Of a DNA stretch of 64,000 nt, positions 44,485-54,488 are shown piece by piece. This stretch comes from Gammaproteobacteria bacterium. GTDB lineage: Bacteria > Pseudomonadota > Gammaproteobacteria > Pseudomonadales > Pseudohongiellaceae. The stretch covers positions 1 through 64,000 of the forward strand of contig VYCF01000073.1 of assembly GCA_009844085.1 (NCBI GenBank), in the 5' to 3' direction. How positions within the stretch are numbered: the stretch's first letter is position 1; every line of letters starts with the position of its first letter. The position numbers and the translations under genes are program-made. The notes below the pieces were generated by a model. That model was not told where the DNA came from, did not search any database, and saw nothing but the letters and a program-made list of their open reading frames with translations.

Positions 44485-45552
44485 TCAGTGGTCGTGGCCT
44501 TCGCCGTAGGCGGCGGCGACGGCCTCGTAATGCATCCGGATCAGGTCGCGCCCGAAATCGCCTTCGAAATCGCGCCAGACCAGGTGGATGTGATTCGCAT
44601 TGTTCTGGGTGTTGTCGTATTCGATTAGGAAGGTCGGACCCTGCACGCGGTAATAATGCGCATCGCCGCGCTCCAGCCCGCCGATCCAGAGAAAGCGGAT
44701 ACCGTCCTTGCCGGCCTGTTCGATGTTTTCGAGCCGCGCACGGGCCAGGGGCGCCGCCTGTACGATGGCGACTTCGCGCACGAGTTCCATCAACTTGTCC
44801 TGTTGCGCGGCGGTCAGATTGCTCCAGAGAACGCCGGAGTCTTCCAGCGGCTCGACGAGTTGTTCATTGCCGGTAAGAATGTCGCGCGGCACGGCGACTT
44901 CCATGATGGCCTCGGATTGCTGTTCGGGGCTCAGCGAAGTAACGAGTTCCCGCGCCAGGTCTTCCTCCCGGTGCAACACCCGCGTCCCGATGCGCGCGCC
45001 GCTGCGCACCTCGGCGGGATTGCTGCCGAGAAATTGCGGCGTGCTCGCGATGCCGGCGCCACCGGCGAAAGTCCAGTTGAAGGCCAGGTGATGTCCTTCA
45101 TAACGCAGCCCCCAGGGCATTTCCATGTCGGGCTGGCCGAAGATCGAGAAGAAATAGAGTTCCGGGTCGCGGTCGAAGCGGCCGTTGACCTCGATTTCCG
45201 CGAGCACCGATTCGAGGCTGCGCACATCTTCGGTCTTGGCGAAGCCGTCGGCGCTGAGGAAGACCTGCAACAGTCGCCTTGCCGCGGCGCGCTGTTCTTC
45301 GTTCATGGCCTTGTAGGGCACGCCCTTGCGGTCGACGGGCGTAAAGAACCAGTTACTGCGCTCTTCGTCGTCGAATTGAAACAAAACGCTCTGTTTCTGC
45401 GTTATATCAAGCGAGGCAATGAAATCGCTGGCCGTGGAGATCATCTCCGCGGTCAACTCTATTTGTTGCTGGGAATTGGCGAACGTGGACACCAGGCACA
45501 GTATGAGCGCTGATGCCGACCCGCGAAGAATCCTGCCGGTGGCGTTTTGCAT
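44485..45552 (-). CDS. Secreted DUF3500 protein
   Basis: 355 residues with a signal peptide ending AFNS-type (STFANSQQQIE). The middle segment SVLFQFDDEERSNWFFTPVDRKGVPYKAMNEEQRAAARRLLQVFLS and the GYEGHHLAFN-like segment are characteristic of DUF3500. The function is unknown. The first gene of the carboxylesterase/DUF1592/DUF1552/ankyrin minus run, so it may be part of that unit. The upstream 159 bp to the TonB receptor gene hold no gene. Confidence 0.85.
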   Translation of the reverse strand: MQNATGRILRGSASALILCLVSTFANSQQQIELTAEMISTASDFIASLDITQKQSVLFQFDDEERSNWFFTPVDRKGVPYKAMNEEQRAAARRLLQVFLSADGFAKTEDVRSLESVLAEIEVNGRFDRDPELYFFSIFGQPDMEMPWGLRYEGHHLAFNWTFAGGAGIASTPQFLGSNPAEVRSGARIGTRVLHREEDLARELVTSLSPEQQSEAIMEVAVPRDILTGNEQLVEPLEDSGVLWSNLTAAQQDKLMELVREVAIVQAAPLARARLENIEQAGKDGIRFLWIGGLERGDAHYYRVQGPTFLIEYDNTQNNANHIHLVWRDFEGDFGRDLIRMHYEAVAAAYGEGHDH

Positions 45553-45711
45553 GGCTTAGCCTCCCGTGGGTGGTAACCCGCAAAGCATAAACCCGCCGCC
45601 GGTTCCGGTCTAGCCGAATCCGGCGCGGCCCGCATTCATTCCAGTCACGGGCCGAATTGCCGATAGACAAAAGACTGGAACGCTATACGACCAACCCAGG
45701 GGGACGCATTC

Positions 45712-48546
45712 ATGACATCCAGCAAATTCAGATTGACAGCACTTTCCGCCGGCATCGCCGCAGCCATCGGCTCGGCGCCGCCGGTGCTCGCGCAAGACGA
45801 GGAAACGCTTGAGGAAATCCTCGTTACCGGCTCCTATATCCGCCGCACGAGCTTCGACGGCACGAAGCCGGTACAGGTGATCAACCAGGAGACGATCGAG
45901 CGGATCGGCGCATCGCAGCCGGTCGACGTACTCAAGGAACTGACCGTGAACAGCGGGTCGCAGTTCTACAACGAGACCAACAACCGGGCCGGCACGGCGA
46001 TGTTCAACGTGCGCAATCTCGGTCTGGGCTCGACCCTGACCCTGTTGAACGGCAAGCGCGCGGGAATCGCGCCGGTGGCCGACGACACCGGCACCGATTA
46101 TCTGGACATCAACCAGTTTCCGATCACGATGATCGAGCGAATCGAAGTGCTGACCGACGGCGCGTCCGCCCTTTACGGGTCCCAGGCGGTCGCCGGCGTG
46201 GCGAATATCATCACGCGCAAAGGCTTTGAGGGATTCGAACTGAGCGGCAGCTATTCGGACTCCATAATCGATCAGCAGGACATCGGCTTCGCCGCCGGCG
46301 CCCAGTTCGACCGGGGCGGCTTCAATACCTACGCGAGTTGGTACCAGCAAGGCGACGCATATCGCTCCGACTTCCCATGGCTCAACGAAAGGCTCAATCC
46401 GAGCCCGCGCGAATCGCGCTTCCTGTCCTCGACCGGCTCGCCGGGAACCTATCGCGGCGCCACCCTGAACGGGGCCGGCAATGCGGTTCCATTGGGCGGC
46501 AACCGCGTGCCGGACCCGGACTGCGAGGCCGCCGGCGGCGTTCTGCGCAGCCCGAGCGACTCGCGCTGCCGCTACCTGTTCGTCGACCAGGTGTCGATCA
46601 TTTCCGCCGAAGAGCGGGTGCAGGTGTTCAACGAATTCGAGTGGGAATTCAGCGACCGGCTGCGCTATTACGCCGAGGCGAGCTATTCCAACAACACCAT
46701 CGAACGGGCGAGCGGCGGCGCCACCATGAACACCGGACAGGCCGTCGGCGGCGGCTTCACGATTCCGGCCTCGCATCCGTTCAACTTCTTCATCGCCGAT
46801 CCCGCCAATCCCAACAACATCATTTACGTCGGCCCGGAACAATGGGACAACTCGATCCACACCGCGACGGACCTGCAGGCAACCGCGCGGCCGCTCGGCC
46901 GGGAAGTCAACAACACGGCGCTGACACAATACATCAAGCGGGAATTGGCCTATTCACGCATCCTCAATGGCGTTGAATTCGATATCGGCGACACCTGGAG
47001 CATGGATCTGTCCTATGGCTGGGCGAAGTCGACGCGCACCACCAACGCGCCGCACAACTACCGCTCCGACGTCTTCCAGGATCTCGTCAAGGCGGGCGAA
47101 TGGAACCCCTTCGGCACCCGCATCGCCAATCCCGCGCTGGTTTCGCCGAAAGACGGCACCAGCATCGCCGGCACGAGCGACATTACGCTGGCCAAGTTCG
47201 ACACGCCTTCGTCGAGCAACGCCAGGGTGCTGGAACAGGTCACCGACCTCGTATTCACCGGCGACCTGTTCGAGTTCAACGGCAATACGGTGCAGGCGGC
47301 CTTCGGCAGCCAGTACCGCGACGTGTTGATCGAAATTTACGGCGACTCGCTGTCGGCCGCGGGCGAAGCCAACGAACAAAGCATCTCCGGCCCGGTGCGG
47401 GGCGCCGAGGACGTTTGGGCGGTGTTCGGCGAGATAGCCGTGCCGGTAACGGACACGCTCGAGATGCAGTTCGCCGTCCGCCGCGAGGATTACGGCGGCA
47501 GCATCGGCGCGACCACGGACCCGAAGGTCGCGTTCGAATTCCGGCCTATGGACTGGCTCGGCTTCCGCGGCTCCTGGGGCACTTCCTTCCAGGCGCCCAC
47601 GGTGCGGCAGACCGCCTCGGCGACTTCGTCGGCCTTCATCGACGACCCGGCCTCGCCGACCGGACCCGGCGGCAGCACAGTTTGCGTTTCGACGGGCCTG
47701 AACAACAACATCACCGTGGCGGTGCAGGGCTCACCCAACCTGGCGCCGCAGGAGTCGGAGAACTTCAATTTCGGCGTCGTGCTGCAATTGGAGAATAACT
47801 TCAACGCGAGCGTGGATTACTTCAACTTCGACTACCAGGACCTGATCGCGCAGTCGGAAGGCGCCCAGGCGATCGTAAACAACGACTGTCTTGACGACGG
47901 CGTTCCCAACGATCCCAGGGTGATCCGCGACGCCGGCGGCCAGTTGCGCCAGGTCAACACCGAGTTCGTCAACATCGGCTCGGTCGAAACCAGCGGTCTC
48001 GACGTGAATCTGGCCTGGGATGTCCAGGTCGGCGAGGGCGACCTGTTCCTCACCGCGGCGGCGACCTACGTGACCGAGTTCGCGGTCAGCGACGGGGCGG
48101 TCAGCTTCGACGGCGCGGGCAGCAGGAACTTCCGCAACAACTTCTCGACCCTGCCGGAGTTGCGCGCCCATGCCGGCGCGACCTATACCTGGCGCGACAG
48201 CAGCCTGACCGCCAAGTTCCGGCACATCGACGAGTATCGCAACGACCAGAGCCGCAACGGCATCGTCGAAGCATGGAACGTAGTCGATGCTCAATACAAC
48301 CAGGTGTTCCCCGGACTGCTCGGCGCCGGCGATACTTCGATCACTGTTGGCATCAACAACGTGTTCGACGAGGATCCGCCCCGGCTGACGCGGCTGGACG
48401 CAAACGGCAACGAATTGCCGGCGTTCCGGCCGAGTGCGGGCGGCGTGATCTACGACGGCCTGTCGGACCGTCCGGGTTACGACGACCGCGCCGGCCACGA
48501 CCTGCGCGGCAGAATCGTCTACGTGAGGTTCACCCAGGACTTCTGA
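45712..48546 (+). CDS. TonB-dependent receptor
   Basis: 944-residue outer-membrane receptor with a signal peptide (SAPPVLAQ), a TonB-box-like segment (ETLEEILVTGSYIRR), a plug domain (ERIGASQPVDVLKELTVNS, RIEVLTDGASALYGSQAVAGVANII), and a beta-barrel that ends in aromatic RIVYVRFTQDF, as outer-membrane barrels do. AGGGGGAC lies seven bases before the ATG. It imports a large substrate with TonB/ExbBD energy. The small secreted protein and a 2OG-oxygenase-like gene follow within 4 and 8 bp, so this is one operon; the substrate is unknown. Confidence 0.95.
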   Translation: MTSSKFRLTALSAGIAAAIGSAPPVLAQDEETLEEILVTGSYIRRTSFDGTKPVQVINQETIERIGASQPVDVLKELTVNSGSQFYNETNNRAGTAMFNVRNLGLGSTLTLLNGKRAGIAPVADDTGTDYLDINQFPITMIERIEVLTDGASALYGSQAVAGVANIITRKGFEGFELSGSYSDSIIDQQDIGFAAGAQFDRGGFNTYASWYQQGDAYRSDFPWLNERLNPSPRESRFLSSTGSPGTYRGATLNGAGNAVPLGGNRVPDPDCEAAGGVLRSPSDSRCRYLFVDQVSIISAEERVQVFNEFEWEFSDRLRYYAEASYSNNTIERASGGATMNTGQAVGGGFTIPASHPFNFFIADPANPNNIIYVGPEQWDNSIHTATDLQATARPLGREVNNTALTQYIKRELAYSRILNGVEFDIGDTWSMDLSYGWAKSTRTTNAPHNYRSDVFQDLVKAGEWNPFGTRIANPALVSPKDGTSIAGTSDITLAKFDTPSSSNARVLEQVTDLVFTGDLFEFNGNTVQAAFGSQYRDVLIEIYGDSLSAAGEANEQSISGPVRGAEDVWAVFGEIAVPVTDTLEMQFAVRREDYGGSIGATTDPKVAFEFRPMDWLGFRGSWGTSFQAPTVRQTASATSSAFIDDPASPTGPGGSTVCVSTGLNNNITVAVQGSPNLAPQESENFNFGVVLQLENNFNASVDYFNFDYQDLIAQSEGAQAIVNNDCLDDGVPNDPRVIRDAGGQLRQVNTEFVNIGSVETSGLDVNLAWDVQVGEGDLFLTAAATYVTEFAVSDGAVSFDGAGSRNFRNNFSTLPELRAHAGATYTWRDSSLTAKFRHIDEYRNDQSRNGIVEAWNVVDAQYNQVFPGLLGAGDTSITVGINNVFDEDPPRLTRLDANGNELPAFRPSAGGVIYDGLSDRPGYDDRAGHDLRGRIVYVRFTQDF

Positions 48547-48550
48547 TCGG

Positions 48551-49066
48551 ATGACGCGATCGCTGAGTGTTCTTGTGCTGTTTGCCGCGGCAGCAAACGC
48601 TGCCGCGCAAACAGCCTCCCAGCAGGAACTCGAAGCCTGCGCCGCTATCGAACGCGCGATCGAAAGGCTCGACTGCTTCGAGTCGCTGACGGCGCGCGGC
48701 GCCGCGCCGGTACCGGCCGAAGTAGAGCCTGGGCAAGCTGCCGAGGCGCCTCCCGAGCATACTTCGACCAGCCAGGACCGGCTGGAGAACGTCGGCGTCG
48801 AGCAACTGCCCGATAACCGCCGGGAAGAGGGGACGCGGGAGCGGGACGACATCGGCGCAATCGTGACGGAAGTCAGCGAAGGGCCGCGCGGAAATCTCCT
48901 TTTCCACCTGGAAAACGGCCAGGTCTGGCGGCAGATCGAAGCCCGTTACGTGCCCTTGCCCGCGGACGCCCCGTTTCCGGTGCAGATTTCCCGGGGTTTG
49001 TTCGGCGAGTATCGGCTGCGCGTGGATGGCGAGGGGCGGCTCGTACGCATCCGTCGTGTGCAATAA
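48551..49066 (+). CDS. Small secreted protein behind the TonB receptor
   Basis: 171 residues with a signal peptide (AAAANAAAQTA). The mature N-terminus has ACAAIERAIERLDCFESL, resembling the short cysteine helix in VasI-type proteins. An acidic linker follows, then a C-terminal domain with VWRQIEARYVPLP and FPVQISRGLFGEYRLRVDGEGRLVRIRRVQ. No known function. It lies four bases after the TonB receptor stop and eight before the oxygenase-like gene, so it is probably an accessory of the same transport unit. Confidence 0.7.
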   Translation: MTRSLSVLVLFAAAANAAAQTASQQELEACAAIERAIERLDCFESLTARGAAPVPAEVEPGQAAEAPPEHTSTSQDRLENVGVEQLPDNRREEGTRERDDIGAIVTEVSEGPRGNLLFHLENGQVWRQIEARYVPLPADAPFPVQISRGLFGEYRLRVDGEGRLVRIRRVQ

Positions 49067-49074
49067 TCGGCGGC

Positions 49075-49722
49075 GTGCAAAGACTCGACATCAGCCAGAG
49101 TACTTCCTCGCTGTTCGGTACGATCCTGGTCGCCCATGACTGGCCCGACAGCGAGGAACTCAACCGGCAGCTCGCCGAATTGCTGCTGGCGAAAGAGCGA
49201 TCGCTTGCCCGAAAGGGCGAGAATCGTTCCAACGCCGGCGGCTGGCAGTCACCGGGCAATCTGATCGGCTGGCCCGATGCGCCGATCAAGGAACTGAAAC
49301 GGCGCATAGAGACCATCGTCTTCAATATTACCGACCGGATCATTCGCGACCGCGACCGGCAGCGCCAGTTCCGCCTGCTCATCGACGCCTGGGGCAACAT
49401 CAACCGCAACGGCGATTACAACGTCGTCCATACGCACCCGAATTGCATGTGGTCGGGCGTCTACTACGTGACCAGGGGCAATCCCGACCCCTCGATTCCG
49501 CAAAACGGGCTGCTGGAACTGCTGGATCCGCGCGAGGCGGCCAATTACCTCCAGATTCGCAACACGATCCTCGACGGCCGCGAATTCATCGAAAACGTAC
49601 CGGGACGCATGCTGCTATGGCCAAGCTGGATGAAGCACATGGTCCATCCCTACACCGGCAGCGGCGAACGAATCTCCATCGCTTACAACGTCAACGTAGT
49701 CGAAGAAACACCTGACGCCTGA
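49075..49722 (+). CDS. TIGR02466-type putative 2-oxoglutarate/Fe(II) oxygenase
   Basis: 215 residues starting with a GTG (49075). The metal and substrate region is HTHPNCMWSGVYYVTRG (HxH-type) with a downstream His in MKHMVHPYTGSGERISIAYN, the expected pattern of the double-stranded beta-helix oxygenase family (HxD/H...H plus Arg). The Asp position of the usual HxD is taken by His in the first motif, so ligand assignment is tentative. It is in one operon with the TonB receptor, so a link to modification of the imported or a surface-bound compound is likely but unproven. Confidence 0.8.
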   Translation: MQRLDISQSTSSLFGTILVAHDWPDSEELNRQLAELLLAKERSLARKGENRSNAGGWQSPGNLIGWPDAPIKELKRRIETIVFNITDRIIRDRDRQRQFRLLIDAWGNINRNGDYNVVHTHPNCMWSGVYYVTRGNPDPSIPQNGLLELLDPREAANYLQIRNTILDGREFIENVPGRMLLWPSWMKHMVHPYTGSGERISIAYNVNVVEETPDA

Positions 49723-49727
49723 GCGAG

Positions 49728-50579
49728 TCAGGCGCCGGCGAGCGCCCTGGCGTGATGGCGGATGTGGTCCACGATGAAGGTGGCGATGAAAAAATAGCTG
49801 TGGTCGTAGCCGGGCTGCATGCGCAAGGTCAGCGGGTGCCTGGCGGTGGCGCAGGCTTTTTCGAGCAGTTCCGGCTTGAGTTGTTCCTTGAGAAAGCTGT
49901 CTGCCTGGCCCTGGTCGACCAGGATGGGCAGACGTTCGGCGGCTTCGGCAATCAGTTCGCAGGCATCGTAGTCGCGCCATTGGTCCCGGTCCGGCCCGAG
50001 ATAGTTGCCCAGGGCCTTCTCGCCCCAGGGGCATTGCATGGGCGCGCAAATCGGAGCGAAGGCAGAGACCGACTTGTACTTGCCGGGGTTCTTGAGCGCG
50101 ACGGTGAGCGCGCCGTGACCGCCCATGGAATGACCCATGATCGAACTGCGTTCGACATTCAGTGGAAGGTCGCTCGCCGCCAGGACGCGCGGCAGTTCAT
50201 CGACCACGTAGCTGTACATGCGATAGTTCGCCGACCACGGGGACTGGGTGGCGTTGACATAGAAGCCCGCGCCGAGGCCGAAGTCCCAGGCGCTTTCGGG
50301 ATCGTCGGGAACCCCGTCGCCCCGGGGACTGGTGTCGGGACAAACGATCGCGACGCCGGCTTCCGCGGCATAGCGCTGGGCGCCGGCCTTCTGCACGAAG
50401 TTATCGTCGGTGCAGGTCAATCCCGACAGCCACCAGACAGTCGGCACGAGGCCCTTCGCCGCCTGGGGCGGCAGATAGACCGAGAACGTCATCTCGCAGC
50501 CGAGAACTTCGGAGCGGTGCTTCAACTTGAACTGCCTGCCGCCGAAACAGGCAATCGACGAAACTGTCTCCGTATTCAT
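49728..50579 (-). CDS. fghA: S-formylglutathione hydrolase
   Basis: 283-residue esterase-D-type serine hydrolase that splits S-formylglutathione to formate and glutathione, the second step of formaldehyde detoxification. The nucleophile motif is GHSMGGHGALTVALK, and the fold markers WLSGLTCTDDNFVQKAGAQRYA and PGYDHSYFFI are present. It lies 101 bp downstream of frmA on the same strand, with a REP-like repeat pair between. Identification is secure. Confidence 0.95.
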   Translation of the reverse strand: MNTETVSSIACFGGRQFKLKHRSEVLGCEMTFSVYLPPQAAKGLVPTVWWLSGLTCTDDNFVQKAGAQRYAAEAGVAIVCPDTSPRGDGVPDDPESAWDFGLGAGFYVNATQSPWSANYRMYSYVVDELPRVLAASDLPLNVERSSIMGHSMGGHGALTVALKNPGKYKSVSAFAPICAPMQCPWGEKALGNYLGPDRDQWRDYDACELIAEAAERLPILVDQGQADSFLKEQLKPELLEKACATARHPLTLRMQPGYDHSYFFIATFIVDHIRHHARALAGA

Positions 50580-50605
50580 TGAACCATACTCACTGCAATC
50601 CCGAA

Positions 50606-50680
50606 GAGATCCTGCGACTTCGCGCAGGATGACAATTGCACATCGTCATTCTGCGCGTAGCGAAGCGGAGTCGCAGAATC

Positions 50681-50682
<2 letters not shown>
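50606..50682. repeat. REP-like palindrome pair between frmA and fghA
   Basis: A short inverted form at 50606-50633 (ATCCTGCG/CGCAGGAT stem) is followed after 11 bp by the long form at 50645-50682 (ATTCTGCG/CGCAGAAT stem). The right end overlaps the frmA stop codon (50681-50683). The two forms face away from each other, opposite to the arrangement at 40244-40330. The stem variants differ by compensating changes. It may form mRNA hairpins that affect frmA-fghA expression. Confidence 0.85.
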
Positions 50683-51784
<1,102 letters not shown>

Positions 51785-51874
51785 TGTTTGCGCCCCCAAC
51801 GTATGTCTCCGAGGCAATGTTGCACCCTAGCCCGTCATACTGCAAGAATCCCTGGCCCTCGGACGGGGAAAGAT

Positions 51875-51903
51875 TTGACGGGACACTACCCTCCCATTAA
51901 TCT
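51875..51903 (+). promoter_or_regulatory. Possible sigma-70 promoter upstream of the haem-binding-like gene
   Basis: TTGACG at 51875-51880 with 17 bp spacing to TAATCT (51898-51903). The -35 box matches five of six bases and the -10 box three of six. It lies 40-68 bp upstream of the GlcG-like gene. No other strong box was seen in the gap to the divergent frmA gene. Confidence 0.35.
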
Positions 51904-51942
51904 TGGCCGGCTATCCAACTTCCCGAAACGAGGCACAAGACA

Positions 51943-52416
51943 ATGACACGCAAGCTGCACAAGTCACTACTCGCATTCTTCTTCCTCCTGGCATCGACCA
52001 GCACCATTGCCCAGGACGAGTCACTGATGACCTATGACATAGCCATGCAGGCAATGGCCGCGACGGAAGCCTATGCCCGCGACCAGGGCTGGAACGTCAC
52101 TATTCTCATCACCGACCAGATGGGCAATCCGGTCATGCTGCATCGCATCGACGGCGCGGGCGGACGCACTTTTGAATTCGCTTCCCGCAAGGCGCTGGTG
52201 GTGAACGAAACCGGAATTTCCTCCGGTGAATACGGACGGCGGGTCGGAGCCGGAGAAATGGAAGAAATCGAAGGCGGGGTCACCTTCGCCGGCGGCGTTC
52301 CGATTTTTGTCGACGGCCAGCGCGTCGGCGCGATAGCCGTCAGCGGCGTCACTGCCGCGCAGGACGAAGAAGCGGCCCTGGCCGGCGTCGAGGCAGTAGG
52401 CAGCGCATCCAACTAA
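51943..52416 (+). CDS. GlcG/HbpS-like haem-binding family protein, exported
   Basis: 157 residues with a signal peptide (LASTSTIAQDE). The GlcG/HbpS (DUF336) body has YDIAMQAMAATEAYARDQGW, ILITDQMGNPVMLHRIDGA, and a C-terminal glycine-rich segment GGVPIFVDGQRVGAIAVSG. Members bind haem or small molecules; whether haem is bound here is unknown. It lies 19 bp before the alpha/beta-hydrolase gene, so co-transcription is likely. Confidence 0.9.
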   Translation: MTRKLHKSLLAFFFLLASTSTIAQDESLMTYDIAMQAMAATEAYARDQGWNVTILITDQMGNPVMLHRIDGAGGRTFEFASRKALVVNETGISSGEYGRRVGAGEMEEIEGGVTFAGGVPIFVDGQRVGAIAVSGVTAAQDEEAALAGVEAVGSASN

Positions 52417-52435
52417 TCGACCAGTCGGAGGAAAC

Positions 52436-53422
52436 ATGATCCATCCTCATCCATTCAGAGTGCTTCTGGCCTTTTTCGCCGTCTTCACGGCCGGCGCGGT
52501 ATCCGCCCAGTCGGCGCCTCCCCCGTCGCCTCCCGCGGATTGGGGACCCGTTTCCATCAATCTGGAAGAAGTCGAGTATCCCTATCCGGTCAGCTACATG
52601 GACTTTCGGGTTTACAACCAGGACGTCCGTCTCGCCTACATGGATGTGGCGCCCACCGGGCCCGCCAACGGCCGCACGGTCATCTTCCATCACGGCGGGC
52701 TCTATTACGGCTGGTATTGGGAGAAACAGATGGCGGCGCTGAGCGAAGCGGGCTACCGGGTAATCGCCAAGGATCGTCTCGGCTGGGGGAAATCATCCAA
52801 GCCGGTGATTCCCTACAGCATCAACCTCTGGGCTTCCAACACCGCGCGTTTGATGGATCATCTCGGTATCGAACAAGCGGCGGTCGTGGGCCATTCCATC
52901 GGCGGCCAGATGGTGACCCGATTCGCCTTCCTTTACCCGGAACGCGCAACGCACGTGGTGACCATCAACCAGGTAGGCCTCACCGACGGCCGCAAGGGAC
53001 GCGGTTTTCAGCCGCTTACCGGTGAAGTAGATGTCAATCCGGACATGGACGAAGTCTATGCCGGCCTGCTGCGCTGGGCGGATGGGAACTATGTCAATTG
53101 GCAACCCGAGTTCGCCGAACACATGCGCATCCGTTACGGAAACCGGCTGAGCGGCGACTGGCCGCGCATGGCCTACGTGAGCCGGTTGACCGGCCAGATG
53201 CGCGGCATGGACACGGTAGTCAACGACTGGCGGCACATCGAGACCAGGACCCTGATCCTGGGCGGCGCGGAAGACTACCCGACATACGCCGAAGAAGCGC
53301 GAAACGCCGCAGCGATTTTTCCCAATGGCGAGGTCGTCAACATCCCGGGCATCGGTCACAACCCGCATGAGGAAGCGCCCGACATCGTGAACGCGGAACT
53401 GATTCGCTTCCTGGGCTCCTGA
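52436..53422 (+). CDS. Exported alpha/beta-hydrolase
   Basis: 328 residues with a signal peptide (TAGAVSAQSAPP). The nucleophile elbow is VVGHSIGGQMVTRFAF; the C-terminal His is in GIGHNPHEEAPDIV. A tyrosine-rich segment (HHGGLYYGWYWEKQM) near the oxyanion region fits the epoxide-hydrolase/esterase branch. It is preceded by GGAGG six bases upstream of the ATG (GTCGGAGGAAACATG). Substrate unknown. It belongs to a small plus-strand run from 51943 to about 55984. Confidence 0.9.
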   Translation: MIHPHPFRVLLAFFAVFTAGAVSAQSAPPPSPPADWGPVSINLEEVEYPYPVSYMDFRVYNQDVRLAYMDVAPTGPANGRTVIFHHGGLYYGWYWEKQMAALSEAGYRVIAKDRLGWGKSSKPVIPYSINLWASNTARLMDHLGIEQAAVVGHSIGGQMVTRFAFLYPERATHVVTINQVGLTDGRKGRGFQPLTGEVDVNPDMDEVYAGLLRWADGNYVNWQPEFAEHMRIRYGNRLSGDWPRMAYVSRLTGQMRGMDTVVNDWRHIETRTLILGGAEDYPTYAEEARNAAAIFPNGEVVNIPGIGHNPHEEAPDIVNAELIRFLGS

Positions 53423-53446
53423 GAAACAAGAAGCGAAAACCAGAAT

Positions 53447-54424
53447 ATGAAAGCAGTGCGCGTGAACGAGTTCGGCGGACCTGAAGTACTGTCCGTCGAA
53501 GAACTGGAAGTCCCTTCCCCGGCCGACCACGAAGTGCTGGTCAAGATCGAAGCGGCGGGTCTCAATTACATCGACACCTACCAGCGCTCGGGCCTGTACC
53601 AGATTCCGCTGCCCACGACGCTCGGCATGGAAGGCGCCGGCAGCGTGGTCGCGGCAGGGCCCGACGTGAAGAGCCTGAAACCGGGTGACCGGGTTGCATT
53701 CACCAATGTCATGGGCGCCTATGCCGACTACGTCAAGACCCAGGAAGACCGGCTCGTGCCCATTCCGGACGGAGTTTCATACGACGAAGGCGCGGCCGCC
53801 ATGCTGCAAGGCTGCACGGCGCACTATCTGAGCCAGACCACCTACAAGCTGGGCAAGAGCGACCGCTGCCTGATCCACGCCGCCGCAGGCGGCGTTGGCC
53901 TGCTGCTGATCCAGATGGCCAAGAACGCGGGCGCCTTCGTCATCGGCACCTGTTCCACCGAAGCCAAGGCCGAACTCGCTACAGCCGCCGGCGCCGACGA
54001 AGTAATTCTCTATACGAAACAGGACTTCAAGACCGAAGTGAAACGCATCACCGGCGGCGAAGGCGTCACCGTTGCTTACGACTCCGTCGGCAAGGCCACG
54101 TTCGAGAACAGCATCGATTGTCTCAGCAAACGCGGCTACATGGTGCTCTACGGCAACGCCAGCGGACCGGTGACCGAATTCAATCCCGCCAGCCTCGCCA
54201 CCAGGGGTTCGCTGTTCCTTACTCGTCCGGCCCTGTTCGATTACATTGCCGAGCGCGAGGAACTCATCGAACGCAGCAGCGACGTCTTCAACTGGATCCG
54301 CGAAGGCCGCCTGCGTCTGCGGATGGAGCATTTCTACCCGCTCTCTGAGGTCCGCGCCGCCCATGAGGCGCTCGAAGGCCGGCGTACTACCGGCAAGGTG
54401 CTGCTCAAGCCGGACGGAACATAG
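53447..54424 (+). CDS. qor: Quinone oxidoreductase (Qor-like)
   Basis: 325-residue zinc-free medium-chain reductase with the typical N-terminus MKAVRVNEFGGPEVL, the LNYIDTYQRSGLY segment, and the Rossmann motif IHAAAGGVGLLLIQMAK. The family transfers electrons from NADPH to quinones. It is the second member of this group in the window, the other being at 7382. It lies 24 bp after the hydrolase stop and 64 bp before the esterase gene. Confidence 0.93.
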   Translation: MKAVRVNEFGGPEVLSVEELEVPSPADHEVLVKIEAAGLNYIDTYQRSGLYQIPLPTTLGMEGAGSVVAAGPDVKSLKPGDRVAFTNVMGAYADYVKTQEDRLVPIPDGVSYDEGAAAMLQGCTAHYLSQTTYKLGKSDRCLIHAAAGGVGLLLIQMAKNAGAFVIGTCSTEAKAELATAAGADEVILYTKQDFKTEVKRITGGEGVTVAYDSVGKATFENSIDCLSKRGYMVLYGNASGPVTEFNPASLATRGSLFLTRPALFDYIAEREELIERSSDVFNWIREGRLRLRMEHFYPLSEVRAAHEALEGRRTTGKVLLKPDGT

Positions 54425-54488
54425 CCGCTCGCCGTTCTACCAGATCGACAACGATAAGCAATCGAACGCAACAATCGAGGAAATCTTC

